DNA from: Microbacterium pullorum
GTDB lineage: Bacteria > Actinomycetota > Actinomycetes > Actinomycetales > Microbacteriaceae
DNA length: 64,000 nt
Assembly (NCBI RefSeq): GCF_014836535.1
Contig: NZ_JACSQP010000002.1
Span: 62,001 to 126,000 of the forward strand
Direction of reading: 5' to 3'
Shown here: one piece after another, positions 55,452-64,000 of the stretch
Layout of the letters: every line of letters begins with the position of its first letter
Position numbering within the stretch: position 1 is the stretch's first letter
The notes under the pieces: generated by a model
What the model was told of the DNA's origin: nothing
The model's database searches: none
The model's input: only the letters and a program-made list of their open reading frames with translations
Made by a program: the position numbers and the translations under genes

Positions 55452-57614
55452 TCAGTTCTTGGCGAGGGCGGCGCGCTCTTCGACATCCAGCCGGCGGTCG
55501 ATCGATGCGGCGAGACCGGGGTGGTCGGCGAGGGTCGGATCGGAGAGGATCACCCGTTCCGCCTCGTGCCGGGCGATGGCGATCAGTTCGGCATCCTTCA
55601 CCACCCGCAGCAGCCGCAGGGACGACCTCGCGCCCGACTGCGCATCGCCCAGCACATCACCCTCGCCGCGCAGCTCGAGGTCGACCTCGGCCAGTTCGAA
55701 CCCATCGGTGGTCGCGGCGACCGCCTCGACCCGCTCCCGGGCGGGGGTGCCCACGGGCGCTTCGGTGACGAGGAGGCAGAGGCCGGGCACCGCGCCGCGG
55801 CCCACGCGGCCGCGCAGCTGGTGCAGCTGCGACACGCCGAAGCGATCGGCCTCGAGGATCACCATGGTGGAGGCGTTGGGCACGTCCACTCCGACCTCGA
55901 TGACGGTGGTGGCGATCAGCACGTCGAGGTCGCCGCGGGCGAAGGACTGCATGATGGCATCCTTCTCGTCACCCGGCATGCGCCCGTGGAGGATCGCCAC
56001 GCGGAGGTTCTCGAACGCGGGATGCCGCGACAGCAGCTCCTGCACCTGCACGACGCCCCAGCGGGTGCGCTCCGGCGCCCCCTCGGAAGGTCCTGCGGGC
56101 TCATCGGCGGTGTCGTCCTTCACCGCCGCCTCGGCGTCGATCGCCGCGCACACCACGAACGCCTGGTGCCCGGCGGCGACCTCCTCGGCGATGCGCTCCC
56201 ACACCCGGGCGAACCATCCGGGTTTCTCCGCCAGCGGCGCCACGAACGACGAGATCCCGGCGCGTCCGGCGGGAAGGGTGCGGATGGTGGACACGTCGAG
56301 ATCGCCGAACACCGTCATCGCGACCGTGCGCGGGATGGGCGTGGCGGTGAGCACCAAGACGTGGGGCGCGGTGCCCTTGGCCCGCAGCGTCTCGCGCTGC
56401 TCGACGCCGAACCGGTGCTGCTCGTCGACGACGACGAGCCCGAGGTCCGCGAACGTCGTGGAGGCGCTCAGCAGCGCGTGGGTGCCCACGACGATGCGCG
56501 CCTGGCCCGACGCGGCGCGCAGCGACGCCTTGCGGCGCTCGGCCGCCGACAGCTGCCCGGTGAGCAGGGTGGGCATGAGCTCGGGCGCCAGCTGCGGGCC
56601 GAGCATGCGCGCCATGGAGCGCACGTGCTGCGCGGCGAGCACCTCGGTGGGGGCGATGAGGGCCGCCTGCCCACCGGTCTCGGCGACCTGCAGCATGGCG
56701 CGCAGCGCCACGAGCGTCTTGCCCGAACCGACCTCGCCCTGCACGAGCCGGTTCATCGGCCACGCGCCCTCGAGGTCCGAGGCGATGCTCCGGCCCACCG
56801 ACTGCTGGTCGGGGGTCAGCGCGAAGGGCAGCGCCGCGTCGAAGCGCGCGAGCAGCCCATCGGCGGCGGCGGGGCGCGACGTCGCCGACAGCGCCCTCAC
56901 CTGCTCCCGCTGCTGCAGCAGCGCCGCCTGCAGCACGAACGCCTCGTGGGTGCGCAGTGTCTCGTGGGCCTGCTCGATCTGCTCGAAGGTCTCGGGGCGG
57001 TGGGTGCGCTCCAGCGCGCTGCGCGCGTCGAGCAGCCCCCGGGCGCGGCGAAACGGTTCCGGCAGCGGGTCGGGCACGTCGTCGAGCATGTCCAGCACGG
57101 TGTCGACGGTCTTCTTGATCTGCCAGCTGGCCACGGTGCTGGTTGCCGGATAGATCGGAACCGGCTCGGTCGAGCGGGCCTGCGCCTGCATCCGCCCCAG
57201 CGCTTCGTCTTCGAACAGCTGGTAGTCGGGGTGGGCGAACTGCTGGGCACCGCGGTAGACGCCGACCTTGCCCGAGAAGATGCCGCGCCGGCCGGGGGTC
57301 AGCTCGTTCGCACGCCAGGCCTGATTGAAGAAGGTGAGCACCAGCGCGCCCTGGCCGTCGCTGATGACGACCTCGAGGATCGACCCCTTGCGGTTGCGCA
57401 TGCGCCGCTCGGTGGCCGAGCGCACCTCGGCGACGATCGTCACCTGCTCCCCCAGCGGCAGGGAGTCGATGGGCGTCAGCTCGCCGCGCTTGGCGTAGCG
57501 CCGCGGATAATGCGCGAGCAGATCGCCCACGGTCTCCATGCCGAACGCCCGTTTGAGCGCACCGGCGGTCTTGTCACCGACCGCAGCCTGCAGACGCGAT
57601 TCGAGCGACACCAT
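55452..57614 (-). CDS. recG: ATP-dependent DNA helicase RecG
   Basis: Remodels stalled forks and branched DNA. The protein is 720 aa: N-terminal wedge/OB domain (about 1-150), Walker A GEVGSGKT (293-300), DEQH box (397-400), helicase C-domain motifs ([26 protein letters not shown]) and a C-terminal [10 protein letters not shown] motif typical of RecG. A TAGACT box 7 nt before the ATG suggests a leaderless message. Confidence 0.96.
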   Translation of the reverse strand: MVSLESRLQAAVGDKTAGALKRAFGMETVGDLLAHYPRRYAKRGELTPIDSLPLGEQVTIVAEVRSATERRMRNRKGSILEVVISDGQGALVLTFFNQAWRANELTPGRRGIFSGKVGVYRGAQQFAHPDYQLFEDEALGRMQAQARSTEPVPIYPATSTVASWQIKKTVDTVLDMLDDVPDPLPEPFRRARGLLDARSALERTHRPETFEQIEQAHETLRTHEAFVLQAALLQQREQVRALSATSRPAAADGLLARFDAALPFALTPDQQSVGRSIASDLEGAWPMNRLVQGEVGSGKTLVALRAMLQVAETGGQAALIAPTEVLAAQHVRSMARMLGPQLAPELMPTLLTGQLSAAERRKASLRAASGQARIVVGTHALLSASTTFADLGLVVVDEQHRFGVEQRETLRAKGTAPHVLVLTATPIPRTVAMTVFGDLDVSTIRTLPAGRAGISSFVAPLAEKPGWFARVWERIAEEVAAGHQAFVVCAAIDAEAAVKDDTADEPAGPSEGAPERTRWGVVQVQELLSRHPAFENLRVAILHGRMPGDEKDAIMQSFARGDLDVLIATTVIEVGVDVPNASTMVILEADRFGVSQLHQLRGRVGRGAVPGLCLLVTEAPVGTPARERVEAVAATTDGFELAEVDLELRGEGDVLGDAQSGARSSLRLLRVVKDAELIAIARHEAERVILSDPTLADHPGLAASIDRRLDVEERAALAKN

Positions 57615-57621
57615 GCCTCAG

Positions 57622-57627
57622 AGTCTA
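57622..57627 (-). promoter_or_regulatory. -10 box TAGACT of recG (leaderless)
   Basis: TAGACT on the minus strand 7 nt before ATG 57614. It lies back to back with the rsmD promoter in a 100-bp divergent gap. Confidence 0.55.
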
Positions 57628-57702
57628 GGTCTCGCCCCCGACAGCGCCCCGTGCGGCGCACAGGCCGCGCGGCCCGACGACACCCCCCCGGCGCATCGCC
57701 GG

Positions 57703-57708
57703 TACCGT
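57703..57708 (+). promoter_or_regulatory. -10 box TACCGT of rsmD (leaderless)
   Basis: TACCGT followed after 6 nt by GTG 57715. The intervening GGGAGG touches the start codon and is too close to act as a Shine-Dalgarno. Confidence 0.55.
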
Positions 57709-57714
57709 GGGAGG

Positions 57715-58284
57715 GTGACACGCATCATCTCGGGCGCCGCCGGCTCCCTCACCCTCGTCGTCCCCGACGCCGGTACGCGGCCGACGAGCGACCGGGTGCG
57801 CGAAGCGCTGTTCAGCTCGCTCGACGCCGCCGACCTCGTGCGGGGCGCGCGCGTGCTCGATCTGTTCGCGGGGTCCGCAGCTCTGGGGCTCGAGGCGCTC
57901 AGCCGGGGCGCGGCCGGTGTCGACCTCGTCGAGAAGGCGCCGCGCGCCGCCGCCACCGCCGAGCGCAACGCCCGCGCGGTCGCCAAGGCCGTGGGCGGCT
58001 CCCCGACGTGGCGTGTGCACCGTTCCAGCGCCGACGCGTTCCTGCTGCGCACCGGAGCGGCTGAGTTCGACCTCGTCTTCCTCGACCCGCCGTACGACTT
58101 CGGCGAGACCGAGATGCACGACACGCTCACCCTCCTCGTGCCGCACCTGGCATCCGACGCCACGGTCGTCATCGAACGCGCGCGCCGCTCGCCGCAGCCG
58201 CGTCTGCCCGAGGGCCTGGACCACCTGCGCGACAAGCGCTACGGCGACACCTCGCTGTGGTGGGTGGCGCCCACGCAGGGCTGA
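57715..58284 (+). CDS. rsmD: 16S rRNA (guanine966-N2)-methyltransferase
   Basis: Methylates G966 of 16S rRNA in the small-subunit head. The 189-aa Rossmann methyltransferase has the N-terminal RIISGAAGSLTL and RPTSDRVREALF, SAM loop VLDLFAGSAALGLEALSRGA and catalytic DPPY (124-127). A GTG start is selected because the conserved RIISG begins two codons later and a -10 box is properly placed. It ends 1 bp from the thiL stop on the other strand. Confidence 0.95.
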   Translation: MTRIISGAAGSLTLVVPDAGTRPTSDRVREALFSSLDAADLVRGARVLDLFAGSAALGLEALSRGAAGVDLVEKAPRAAATAERNARAVAKAVGGSPTWRVHRSSADAFLLRTGAAEFDLVFLDPPYDFGETEMHDTLTLLVPHLASDATVVIERARRSPQPRLPEGLDHLRDKRYGDTSLWWVAPTQG

Positions 58285-58285
58285 C

Positions 58286-59281
58286 TCAGCCGGTGTGGCG
58301 GTCCCAGTCGCGGTAGGGATCCCAGCCGCCGGGCCCGGTGTAGGCCACGCCGTCGACGAGCAGGGCGTCATCGCCCGGCGCCTGCACGACCCCGAGCACC
58401 CGGAACCCCTCGGGTACGGCCGCCGCGGAGGGGAACGTCGCGAGCAGCGCGTGGTCCTCGCCGCCCTCGAGCGCGCCGACCGGGTCAGGTGCGAGGGCGT
58501 CCGCGGAGAGCGCGAGGGTGACCCCGGATGCCGCGGCCAGCCGCCGCGCATCCAGCGCCAGGCCGTCTGAGACGTCCATCATGGCGGTCGCTCCCGCAGC
58601 CGCCGCCACCGCGCCCAGGGCGATGGGAGGCTCGGGGCGCAGCTGCGCATCGAGGTCGGCGCGCTCCGCGGCGCTGAGGGTGCCCCGTGCAACCGCGACC
58701 GCCTCACCGGCCGCGTCACGGAAGCGCGAGAACAGCAGCTCGAGGCCCGCGGCGGCGCGGCCGGCCCGACCGGCGAGGGCCACGACATCGCCCGGGCGCG
58801 CGCCGGAGCGGAGCACCGGGTCCACACCGTCGAGCACGCCGACGGCGGTCACCGCGATCGTCAGGGTCGGCGAGATCGTGAGGTCGCCGCCCTCCACCGC
58901 GCAGCCGGGGGCGAGTGTGTCGCACGCCGCGCGCAGTCCCGAGGCGAGCGCGCCCACGAAGCTCAGTCGGGTGTCGGCGGGCATGGCCAGCGCGACGAGC
59001 AGCGCCACCGGGCGCGCCCCCATCGCGGCGACATCGGCGAGGTTCACCGCGGCGGACTTCCAGCCGAGGTCCGAAGGGCCCGACCACGCGAGTCGGAAGT
59101 CAGGCCCCTGCACCAGGGTGTCGGTGGTGAGGACGACCCGGCCGCCGGGGGCCGCGAGCACGGCGGCATCGTCCCCCGGTCCCACGATCGCCCGGGACGA
59201 GCCGTCGAGGGCGGCGAAGATCTCCCGCAGGATGCGGTGCTCGCCGATCTCGCCCACGGTCGGGTCGGGCGCATCTGTCAC
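58286..59281 (-). CDS. thiL: thiamine-monophosphate kinase
   Basis: Phosphorylates thiamine phosphate to the active diphosphate. The 331-aa AIR-synthase-fold protein has VGPGDDAAVLAAPGG (metal-binding DD), the WKSAAVNLADVAAMGA motif and DVSDGLALDARRLA. The GTG start has a TACGGT box 6 nt upstream. The final lysine/aspartate-rich loop near residue 300 (WDPYRDWDR) is shortened relative to many homologues but the fold is complete. Confidence 0.94.
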   Translation of the reverse strand: MTDAPDPTVGEIGEHRILREIFAALDGSSRAIVGPGDDAAVLAAPGGRVVLTTDTLVQGPDFRLAWSGPSDLGWKSAAVNLADVAAMGARPVALLVALAMPADTRLSFVGALASGLRAACDTLAPGCAVEGGDLTISPTLTIAVTAVGVLDGVDPVLRSGARPGDVVALAGRAGRAAAGLELLFSRFRDAAGEAVAVARGTLSAAERADLDAQLRPEPPIALGAVAAAAGATAMMDVSDGLALDARRLAAASGVTLALSADALAPDPVGALEGGEDHALLATFPSAAAVPEGFRVLGVVQAPGDDALLVDGVAYTGPGGWDPYRDWDRHTG

Positions 59282-59287
59282 CGCTCC

Positions 59288-59293
59288 ACCGTA
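59288..59293 (-). promoter_or_regulatory. -10 box TACGGT of thiL (leaderless)
   Basis: TACGGT on the minus strand 6 nt before GTG 59281, divergent from the DUF3515 gene promoter 35 bp away. Confidence 0.55.
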
Positions 59294-59327
59294 CCCGCCC
59301 GCGGCGGCCGGCAGCGGCGCGGCCGAT

Positions 59328-59333
59328 TACCCT
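59328..59333 (+). promoter_or_regulatory. -10 box TACCCT of the DUF3515 lipoprotein gene (leaderless)
   Basis: TACCCT followed after 6 nt by GTG 59340. Confidence 0.55.
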
Positions 59334-59339
59334 GGAAGG

Positions 59340-59816
59340 GTGTCCCGCACCCGCACCATCACCGCTGTCGCCGTCACGCTCCTCGGGGCCCTCGCCCTCG
59401 CCGGATGCACGTCGTCGGTGGCCCTCACCCCCGCCTCCGACGCGAACAACCCGCTCTGCGCCGATGTGTCGGTGCGCCTGCCCGATTCCATCGACGGGGA
59501 GAAGCGCCGGTGGACCGACGCGCAGGCCACGGCGGCGTGGGGCGACCCCACGTCGATCATCTTCAGCTGCGGGGTGACCCCTCCCGGCCCCACCGAGGCC
59601 AAGTGCATCACGATCGGCGGGGTCGACTGGATCGTCGACGACACCGACCCGCCGCGCTACCGCATCACCACCTACGGGCGCACACCCGCCGTGGAGATGT
59701 ACGTCGACAACGAGACGGTCTCCCCCAGCTACGTGCTCGACCGCCTCGCGCCGTACATCGTCGACACCCTGCCGCGCGACCGGCAGTGCACCGAGACCGC
59801 CGAACTGCTCGGCTGA
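59340..59816 (+). CDS. DUF3515 lipoprotein
   Basis: A 158-aa secreted lipoprotein: signal peptide with h-region AVAVTLLGALALAGC, lipobox LAGC (Cys near residue 23), then the DUF3515 core with paired cysteines (NPLCADVSVRLPD, FSCGVTPPGPTEAKC) and a C-terminal CTETAELLG. The family is conserved next to thiL or ddl in actinobacteria and its function is unknown. The GTG at 59340 is the start that places the signal peptide at the N-terminus; a much longer upstream reading runs antisense through thiL and is rejected. Confidence 0.88.
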   Translation: MSRTRTITAVAVTLLGALALAGCTSSVALTPASDANNPLCADVSVRLPDSIDGEKRRWTDAQATAAWGDPTSIIFSCGVTPPGPTEAKCITIGGVDWIVDDTDPPRYRITTYGRTPAVEMYVDNETVSPSYVLDRLAPYIVDTLPRDRQCTETAELLG

Positions 59817-59819
59817 ACG

Positions 59820-60902
59820 CTAAGCGCGGGCGAGCTCGATGAGCTCGGTGATGAGGTCGGGGTAGCTCATCCCCGTCGCGATCCAGCACTTCGGGAACAT
59901 CGAGATGGGCGTGAACCCCGGCATGGTGTTCACCTCGTTGACGAAGAACTCGCTGCCGGTGAAGAAGAAGTCCACCCGCGAGAGCCCTTCGCCGCCGAGC
60001 GCTTCGAAGGCGCGCGCCGCGACGCGGCGCATCTCGGCCAGTTCCCCCTCGTGCAGCGTCGTCGGGCAGACGAGCTCGACCCCCGCCGCATCGAGGTACT
60101 TCGCGTCGAAGTCGTAGAACGCCCGTCCCGTGACGACGATCTCGCCGGGCAGGCTCACGCGCGTGGGCGCGCCGTCCCTGCCCGGCAGCACACCGCACTC
60201 GATCTCGCGGCCGACGACGGCCTGCTCGACCAGCGCGACGGAGTCCTCGGCGAAGGCCACCTCGAGCGCGGCATCCAGCTCATCCCAGCTGTCCACCTTC
60301 GAGACGCCGACGCTCGACCCTGCCCGGTTGGGCTTGACGAACACCGGCAGCCCGAGGGAACGGATGCGGCCCTCCCAGAGCGCGCGATCACGGTCGAGTT
60401 CGGCGCGCGTCACGCGGTGCCACGGCACGACCGGCACCCCCGCCGAACGCAGGATGCTCTTGGTCATGTGCTTGTCCATGCCGATGGCCGACATGAGCAC
60501 GCCCCCGCCCACGTACGGCAGGTCGAGCAGCTCCAGCATCCCCTGGATCGTGCCGTCCTCGCCGAAGCGGCCGTGCAGGATCGGGAAGACCACGTCCACG
60601 TCGCCGAGGCTGCGTTCCCGGCCGTCGGCGTCGACGACACGCAGCTCGCGCGTGAGCACCGAATCGGGCCAGCGCACGCGGGTGCCGTTGTCGACGACCT
60701 CGGGCAGGCGCCCGTCGGTGAGGGTGAACTTGTCGGGGTCGTCGTCTTCGAGCACGAACGCACCGTCGCGGGTGATGCCGATCGGGATCACCCGGTAGCG
60801 GTCACGGTCGATCGCCCGCAGCACGCCTCCCGCCGTTGCGGAGCTGATCGAGTGCTCGCTGGAGCGACCTCCAAAGAGCACCGCCACCGCCGGCTTGTTC
60901 AT
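59820..60902 (-). CDS. ddl: D-alanine--D-alanine ligase
   Basis: Joins two D-Ala for peptidoglycan stems. The 360-aa ATP-grasp protein starts with the family motif KPAVAVLFGGRSSEHSISSATA, has the Glu and HGRFGEDGTIQG region near residue 110, LPVFVKPNRAGSSVGVSKV (ATP-binding), and DFFFTGSEFFVNEVNTMPGFT with the metal ligands. Its first 34 codons lie inside the 3' end of gpsA in another frame. Confidence 0.96.
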   Translation of the reverse strand: MNKPAVAVLFGGRSSEHSISSATAGGVLRAIDRDRYRVIPIGITRDGAFVLEDDDPDKFTLTDGRLPEVVDNGTRVRWPDSVLTRELRVVDADGRERSLGDVDVVFPILHGRFGEDGTIQGMLELLDLPYVGGGVLMSAIGMDKHMTKSILRSAGVPVVPWHRVTRAELDRDRALWEGRIRSLGLPVFVKPNRAGSSVGVSKVDSWDELDAALEVAFAEDSVALVEQAVVGREIECGVLPGRDGAPTRVSLPGEIVVTGRAFYDFDAKYLDAAGVELVCPTTLHEGELAEMRRVAARAFEALGGEGLSRVDFFFTGSEFFVNEVNTMPGFTPISMFPKCWIATGMSYPDLITELIELARA

Positions 60903-61938
60903 TCTGCGTCCTCTCGCCCTGGGGCTGGTCGTCGTCTGTGGTCAGGTGCGGGGCGATGTCGCGCGGATGCATGGTGCCGTCGAGGACCATCTTGACCTGC
61001 TCGGCGATCGGCATGGCGATGCCCGCCTCGCGCGCGAGCTGCAGGATGGGCGCGACGGAGCCGAGACCCTCGGCGGTCTGGTCCATCTGCTTCACGACGT
61101 CGTGGTAGCTGTAGCCCTGGCCGAGCAGGCGCCCGGCGGTGTTGTTGCGGCTGAGCGGCGACTGGCACGTCGCGATGAGGTCGCCGAGCCCGGCGAGACC
61201 TTGCAGCGTCTCGGGCTGGGCACCCTGCGCCACCGCGAAGTCGGTCATCTCCACCAGGCCCCTGGTGATGATCGATGCCTTGGTGTTCTCGCCGTACCCG
61301 ACACCGTCGACGATGCCGATGGCCACCGCGATGAGGTTCTTCAACACGCCGCCGAATTCGGTGCCGATCACGTCGGTGTTCACGAACGTGCGGAAGTAGC
61401 GGTTGCGTGCGCGGCGCGCGACAGCGTCGGCGGTCTCCTGGCTGGTCGAGGAGATGACGGCGGCCGTGGGCTGCTCTCGGGCGATCTCCAGCGCCAGGTT
61501 CGGTCCTGACGCCACGGCGATGCGCGCCGGGTCGCAGCGCAGCTCCTGCTCGATCACCTGGCTCATGCGCAGGCCGCTGCGCTTCTCGACGCCCTTCATG
61601 AGCGAGACGATCGGCACGTCGGTGCCGGCGACGAGCGGGCGCACGGCCTTGAGGTTCTGGCGCGCGGTCTGGCTGGGGATCGAGAGGTACACCTGGGTGG
61701 CGCCGTCGAGGGCCTCGGACAGATGGTGGGTCGCCGACATGGTGCGGGGCAGGTTGATGCCCGGCAGGTACTGGCTGTTGCGCTTGGCCTCGTTGATCTC
61801 GTGGGAGAGTTCGGGGCGTCGCGCCCACATGACGACGTCGGCACCGCCGTCTGCGAGGATCTTGCCGAACGTGGTGCCCCAGCTGCCGGCGCCGATCACG
61901 GCGACGCGAGGAGCTGCGCTGTCGGGTCTACGAGTCAA
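60802..61938 (-). CDS. gpsA: glycerol-3-phosphate dehydrogenase [NAD(P)+]
   Basis: Makes sn-glycerol-3-phosphate for phospholipid synthesis. The protein is 378 aa, longer than the usual roughly 335. The nucleotide loop VAVIGAGSWGTTFG, GVEKRSGLRMSQV, the catalytic Lys in GVLKNLIAVAIGIVDG and GLAGLGDLIATCQSPLSRNN are present. The normal end is near residue 340; the last roughly 35 residues are read inside the 5' end of ddl. It has a TTG start overlapping the plsC stop by 11 nt; no better ATG or GTG exists before the conserved core. Confidence 0.95.
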   Translation of the reverse strand: MTRRPDSAAPRVAVIGAGSWGTTFGKILADGGADVVMWARRPELSHEINEAKRNSQYLPGINLPRTMSATHHLSEALDGATQVYLSIPSQTARQNLKAVRPLVAGTDVPIVSLMKGVEKRSGLRMSQVIEQELRCDPARIAVASGPNLALEIAREQPTAAVISSTSQETADAVARRARNRYFRTFVNTDVIGTEFGGVLKNLIAVAIGIVDGVGYGENTKASIITRGLVEMTDFAVAQGAQPETLQGLAGLGDLIATCQSPLSRNNTAGRLLGQGYSYHDVVKQMDQTAEGLGSVAPILQLAREAGIAMPIAEQVKMVLDGTMHPRDIAPHLTTDDDQPQGERTQNEQAGGGGALWRSLQRALDQLRNGGRRAAGDRP

Positions 61939-62695
61939 GGCGTCCGGTCTCCCTCTGCCCGTGGTCGTGCGGATTCCACCGCTCGGCCGGCGGCGTCTCG
62001 CCGCGGAGCTCGCCCGTGAGGTCGGCGATGCGTGCCATCACGACGTCGGTCGCCTGCACCAGCGCCGACTGGTGCCCCGCCTGTCCGGCATACGCCGACA
62101 GGTCCACGGGCGCACCGAGCAGCACCTTCACGCGCTTGCGCAGCGGCCAGAGGCTCAGCTTGCCGTAGCGCGGCATGATCTGCTGCACCCCCCATGTCGC
62201 CATCGGGATCACGGGAAGACCGCCCACGAGTGCCACGCGCACGGCCCCGGTCTTGCCGCGCATCGGCCACAGGTCGGGGTCACGGGTGAGCGTGCCCTCG
62301 GGGTAGACGATCACACCGCGCCCCGAGGCGAGCAGTCCTTCGGCCGTCTGGATGGTCTGCCTCGCACTCGACGCCGATCCGGCGCGCGCGACGGGGACCA
62401 TGCCGGTCGCCCGCAGTGCCCAGCCGAGCACGGGGACGCGGAACAGGCTCTCCTTCGCCATGAAGCTGGGGGCGCGCCCCAGCCGCCACGTCGCCACCGC
62501 GACGACCAGCGGATCGATCTCGCTGTAGTGGCTGGGGGCGAGGACGTACGGCCCCTCCTCGGGAAGGTGCTCCCCGCCGGAGATCTCGATCTTGGCGAAG
62601 AGGCTCACCAGGGGGACGACGATCGCGGCCAGCGGCCAGAACACGCTGGGTCGGCGCTTCTCCGCCGAGGCACGGCGCTTACGTGACGGCGCCAC
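61928..62695 (-). CDS. plsC: 1-acyl-sn-glycerol-3-phosphate acyltransferase
   Basis: Adds the second acyl chain to lysophosphatidic acid. The 255-aa protein has a short hydrophobic N-terminal segment (FWPLAAIVVPLVSLFAKI), the H-x4-D motif (APSHYSEIDPLV), the FMAKESLFRVPVLG region and EGT in VIVYPEGTLTRDPDL. The GTG start lies 2 bp after the murA stop. With gpsA downstream this gives two consecutive phospholipid steps. The protein may be one of several paralogues, so the substrate is inferred from the family. Confidence 0.9.
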   Translation of the reverse strand: MAPSRKRRASAEKRRPSVFWPLAAIVVPLVSLFAKIEISGGEHLPEEGPYVLAPSHYSEIDPLVVAVATWRLGRAPSFMAKESLFRVPVLGWALRATGMVPVARAGSASSARQTIQTAEGLLASGRGVIVYPEGTLTRDPDLWPMRGKTGAVRVALVGGLPVIPMATWGVQQIMPRYGKLSLWPLRKRVKVLLGAPVDLSAYAGQAGHQSALVQATDVVMARIADLTGELRGETPPAERWNPHDHGQRETGRLDS

Positions 62696-62697
62696 GG

Positions 62698-64000
62698 TCA
62701 GCCGATGACGTCGAAGTCGGCGCCGAGCGCCTGGAGCTTGTCGAAGAGGTTCTCGTACCCGCGACGGATGATCCCGACGTTGCGCACGACCGACTCGCCG
62801 TCGGCAGCCAGTGCCGCGATGACGTGCGAGTAGCCGCCGCGCAGGTCGGGCACCACGATGTCGGCGCCGTGGAGCGGCGTGGGACCGGTGATGACAGCGG
62901 CCTGCTCCAGCGCGCGACGCGGCACGCGCCGGTACTCGCCTTCCAGACCGTCCGGGTGCACGACGATGTCGGCGCCCATCTTCACCAGCGCGTCGGTGAA
63001 CCCGAAGCGGTTCTCGTAGACCGTCTCGTGCACGACGGACGTGCCGTGCGCCTGCGTCAGCGCCACGATGAGCGGCTGCTGCCAGTCGGTCATGAAGCCG
63101 GGGTGCACGTCGGTCTCGACGACGACGGGCTTGAGAGGTCCCCCGCGGTAGAAGCGGATGCCGCTCTCTTCGATGTCGAAGGCACCGCCGGCCTTGCGGA
63201 AGACGTTGAGGAACGTGAGCATGTCCTGCTGGCGCGCGCCGCCGACGAAGATGTCGCCGTCGGTGGCCAGTGCGGCGCACGCCCACGAGGCGGCTTCGTT
63301 GCGGTCGAAGATGCTGCGGTGGTCGTAGCCGGTGAGCGTGTCGACACCCTCGATGAAGATGACGCGGTTGGGCTCGTAGGAGATGATCGCGCCCATCTTC
63401 TGCAGCACGCCGATGAGATCCATGATCTCGGGCTCGATGGCGGCGTTGCGAAGCTCCGTCGTCCCCTTCGCACGCACGGCGGTGAGCAGCACCTGCTCGG
63501 TCGCACCCACGCTCGGGTAGGGCAGCTCGATGTTCGCGCCGTGCAACCCGTCCGGGGCGGACAGGCGGATGCCGCTGGGCTGCTTCTCGACGACGGCGCC
63601 GAACCGACGCAGCGCATCGAGGTGGAAGTTGATGGGACGGTCGCCGATGCGGCATCCACCGAGGTCGGGGATGAACGCCTGGCCGAGCAGGTGCAGCAGC
63701 GGTCCGCAGAAGAGGATCGGGATGCGCGAGGAGCCGGCGTGCGCGTCGATCTCCTCGAAGTGCGCCGACTTCGCGTCGCTCGGGTCGAGCACGAGGCTGC
63801 CGGGTTCGTCGCCGTCCTCCACGCGCACACCGTGCACCTCGAGGAGCGAGCGCACGACCTGCACGTCGCTGATGTTCGGCACGTCGCGCAGCACGCTGAC
63901 GCTCTCACCGAGGAGGGCGGCGACCATCGCCTTGGTCGCGAGGTTCTTCGCGCCCTTGACGTCGACGCGTCCGACGAGGGGTCGGCCACCGCGGATCGCG
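62698..64000 (-). CDS. murA: UDP-N-acetylglucosamine 1-carboxyvinyltransferase (partial, 5' end outside window)
   Basis: First committed step of peptidoglycan synthesis: adds enolpyruvate to UDP-GlcNAc. The coding frame is open to the right edge, where GGRPLVGRVDVKGAKNLATKAM is visible, so the N-terminus is cut. The catalytic Cys is in the GGCRIGDRPINFH loop, the position targeted by fosfomycin. The C-terminal domain ends DLRGGYSHVIAALAADGES...FDKLQALGADFDVIG. It is followed 2 bp later by plsC, so murA-plsC-gpsA-ddl is probably one leftward unit. About 434 codons are in the window. Confidence 0.94.
   Translation of the reverse strand, partial: AIRGGRPLVGRVDVKGAKNLATKAMVAALLGESVSVLRDVPNISDVQVVRSLLEVHGVRVEDGDEPGSLVLDPSDAKSAHFEEIDAHAGSSRIPILFCGPLLHLLGQAFIPDLGGCRIGDRPINFHLDALRRFGAVVEKQPSGIRLSAPDGLHGANIELPYPSVGATEQVLLTAVRAKGTTELRNAAIEPEIMDLIGVLQKMGAIISYEPNRVIFIEGVDTLTGYDHRSIFDRNEAASWACAALATDGDIFVGGARQQDMLTFLNVFRKAGGAFDIEESGIRFYRGGPLKPVVVETDVHPGFMTDWQQPLIVALTQAHGTSVVHETVYENRFGFTDALVKMGADIVVHPDGLEGEYRRVPRRALEQAAVITGPTPLHGADIVVPDLRGGYSHVIAALAADGESVVRNVGIIRRGYENLFDKLQALGADFDVIG

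Noticed and set aside
55176..58064. 962-codon open frame antisense to coaD and recG
   Set aside because: Same cause; the composition is that of a reverse-complement shadow and RecG motifs are intact on the minus strand.

Overview
The window is high-GC DNA from an actinobacterium, most likely Microbacterium or a close relative in the Microbacteriaceae. The evidence is very strong GC bias at third codon positions, frequent GTG (and some TTG) starts, the family-typical core gene order (rpsP-khpA-rimM-trmD; lepB-rnhB-DUF2469-yraN-comM-dprA; rpsB-tsf-pyrH-frr-cdsA; murA-plsC-gpsA-ddl), the three-enzyme glgX-glgE-glgB block and many TAnnnT -10 boxes lying 6-7 nt before a start codon. Nearly all of it is chromosomal housekeeping DNA. 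I found no phage genes, transposases, CRISPR arrays, rRNA or tRNA.

Layout. 1-8570: gatC-gatA (cut by the left edge), an acyl-CoA synthetase, a DUF4262 protein, ligA, mnmA and a cysteine desulfurase. 8653-15007: glycogen/alpha-glucan block glgX-glgE-glgB. 15035-21435: CnoX-like thioredoxin, a large membrane/lipoprotein-like protein, an AI-2E-family exporter, an alpha/beta hydrolase, a short zinc-finger-like protein, a lytic-transglycosylase-like exported protein and a DivIVA-like protein. 21432-25721: cdsA, frr, pyrH, tsf, rpsB, all leftward. 26033-31196: M23 peptidase, DUF3060 lipoprotein, xerC, dprA, comM, yraN. 31245-34153: an accessory block bounded by a 54-bp direct repeat and carrying a SpoIIM-like membrane protein, a 41-aa membrane peptide, a sensor kinase and its response regulator. 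34151-43944: DUF2469, rnhB, lepB, rplS, a membrane protein, map, trmD, rimM, khpA, rpsP, a YbdK-type carboxylate-amine ligase, ffh and a TetR-VOC fusion regulator. 44034-50632: lipB-lipA, DUF2004, ftsY, smc. 50682-52454: a strong promoter, a 36-aa leader-like ORF, an 82-aa protein and a tandem GNAT. 52473-64000: mutM, rnc, rpmF, yceD, coaD, recG, rsmD, thiL, DUF3515 lipoprotein, ddl, gpsA, plsC and murA (cut by the right edge).

How genes work together. GlgX, GlgE and GlgB debranch, extend (from maltose-1-phosphate) and branch alpha-glucan. The cysteine desulfurase next to MnmA can supply its sulfur. LipB and LipA form the lipoate pathway beside a divergent fusion regulator. Ffh and FtsY are the two SRP GTPases, with LepB for exported proteins. 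MurA, Ddl and GpsA/PlsC serve wall and lipid synthesis. ComM, DprA and YraN form the usual DNA-uptake/processing cluster.

The least explained parts are the repeat-bounded two-component block, the TetR-VOC fusion with its inverted repeat next to lipB, the leader-ORF/GNAT unit, and two long gene overlaps (gpsA/ddl and M23/DUF3060).
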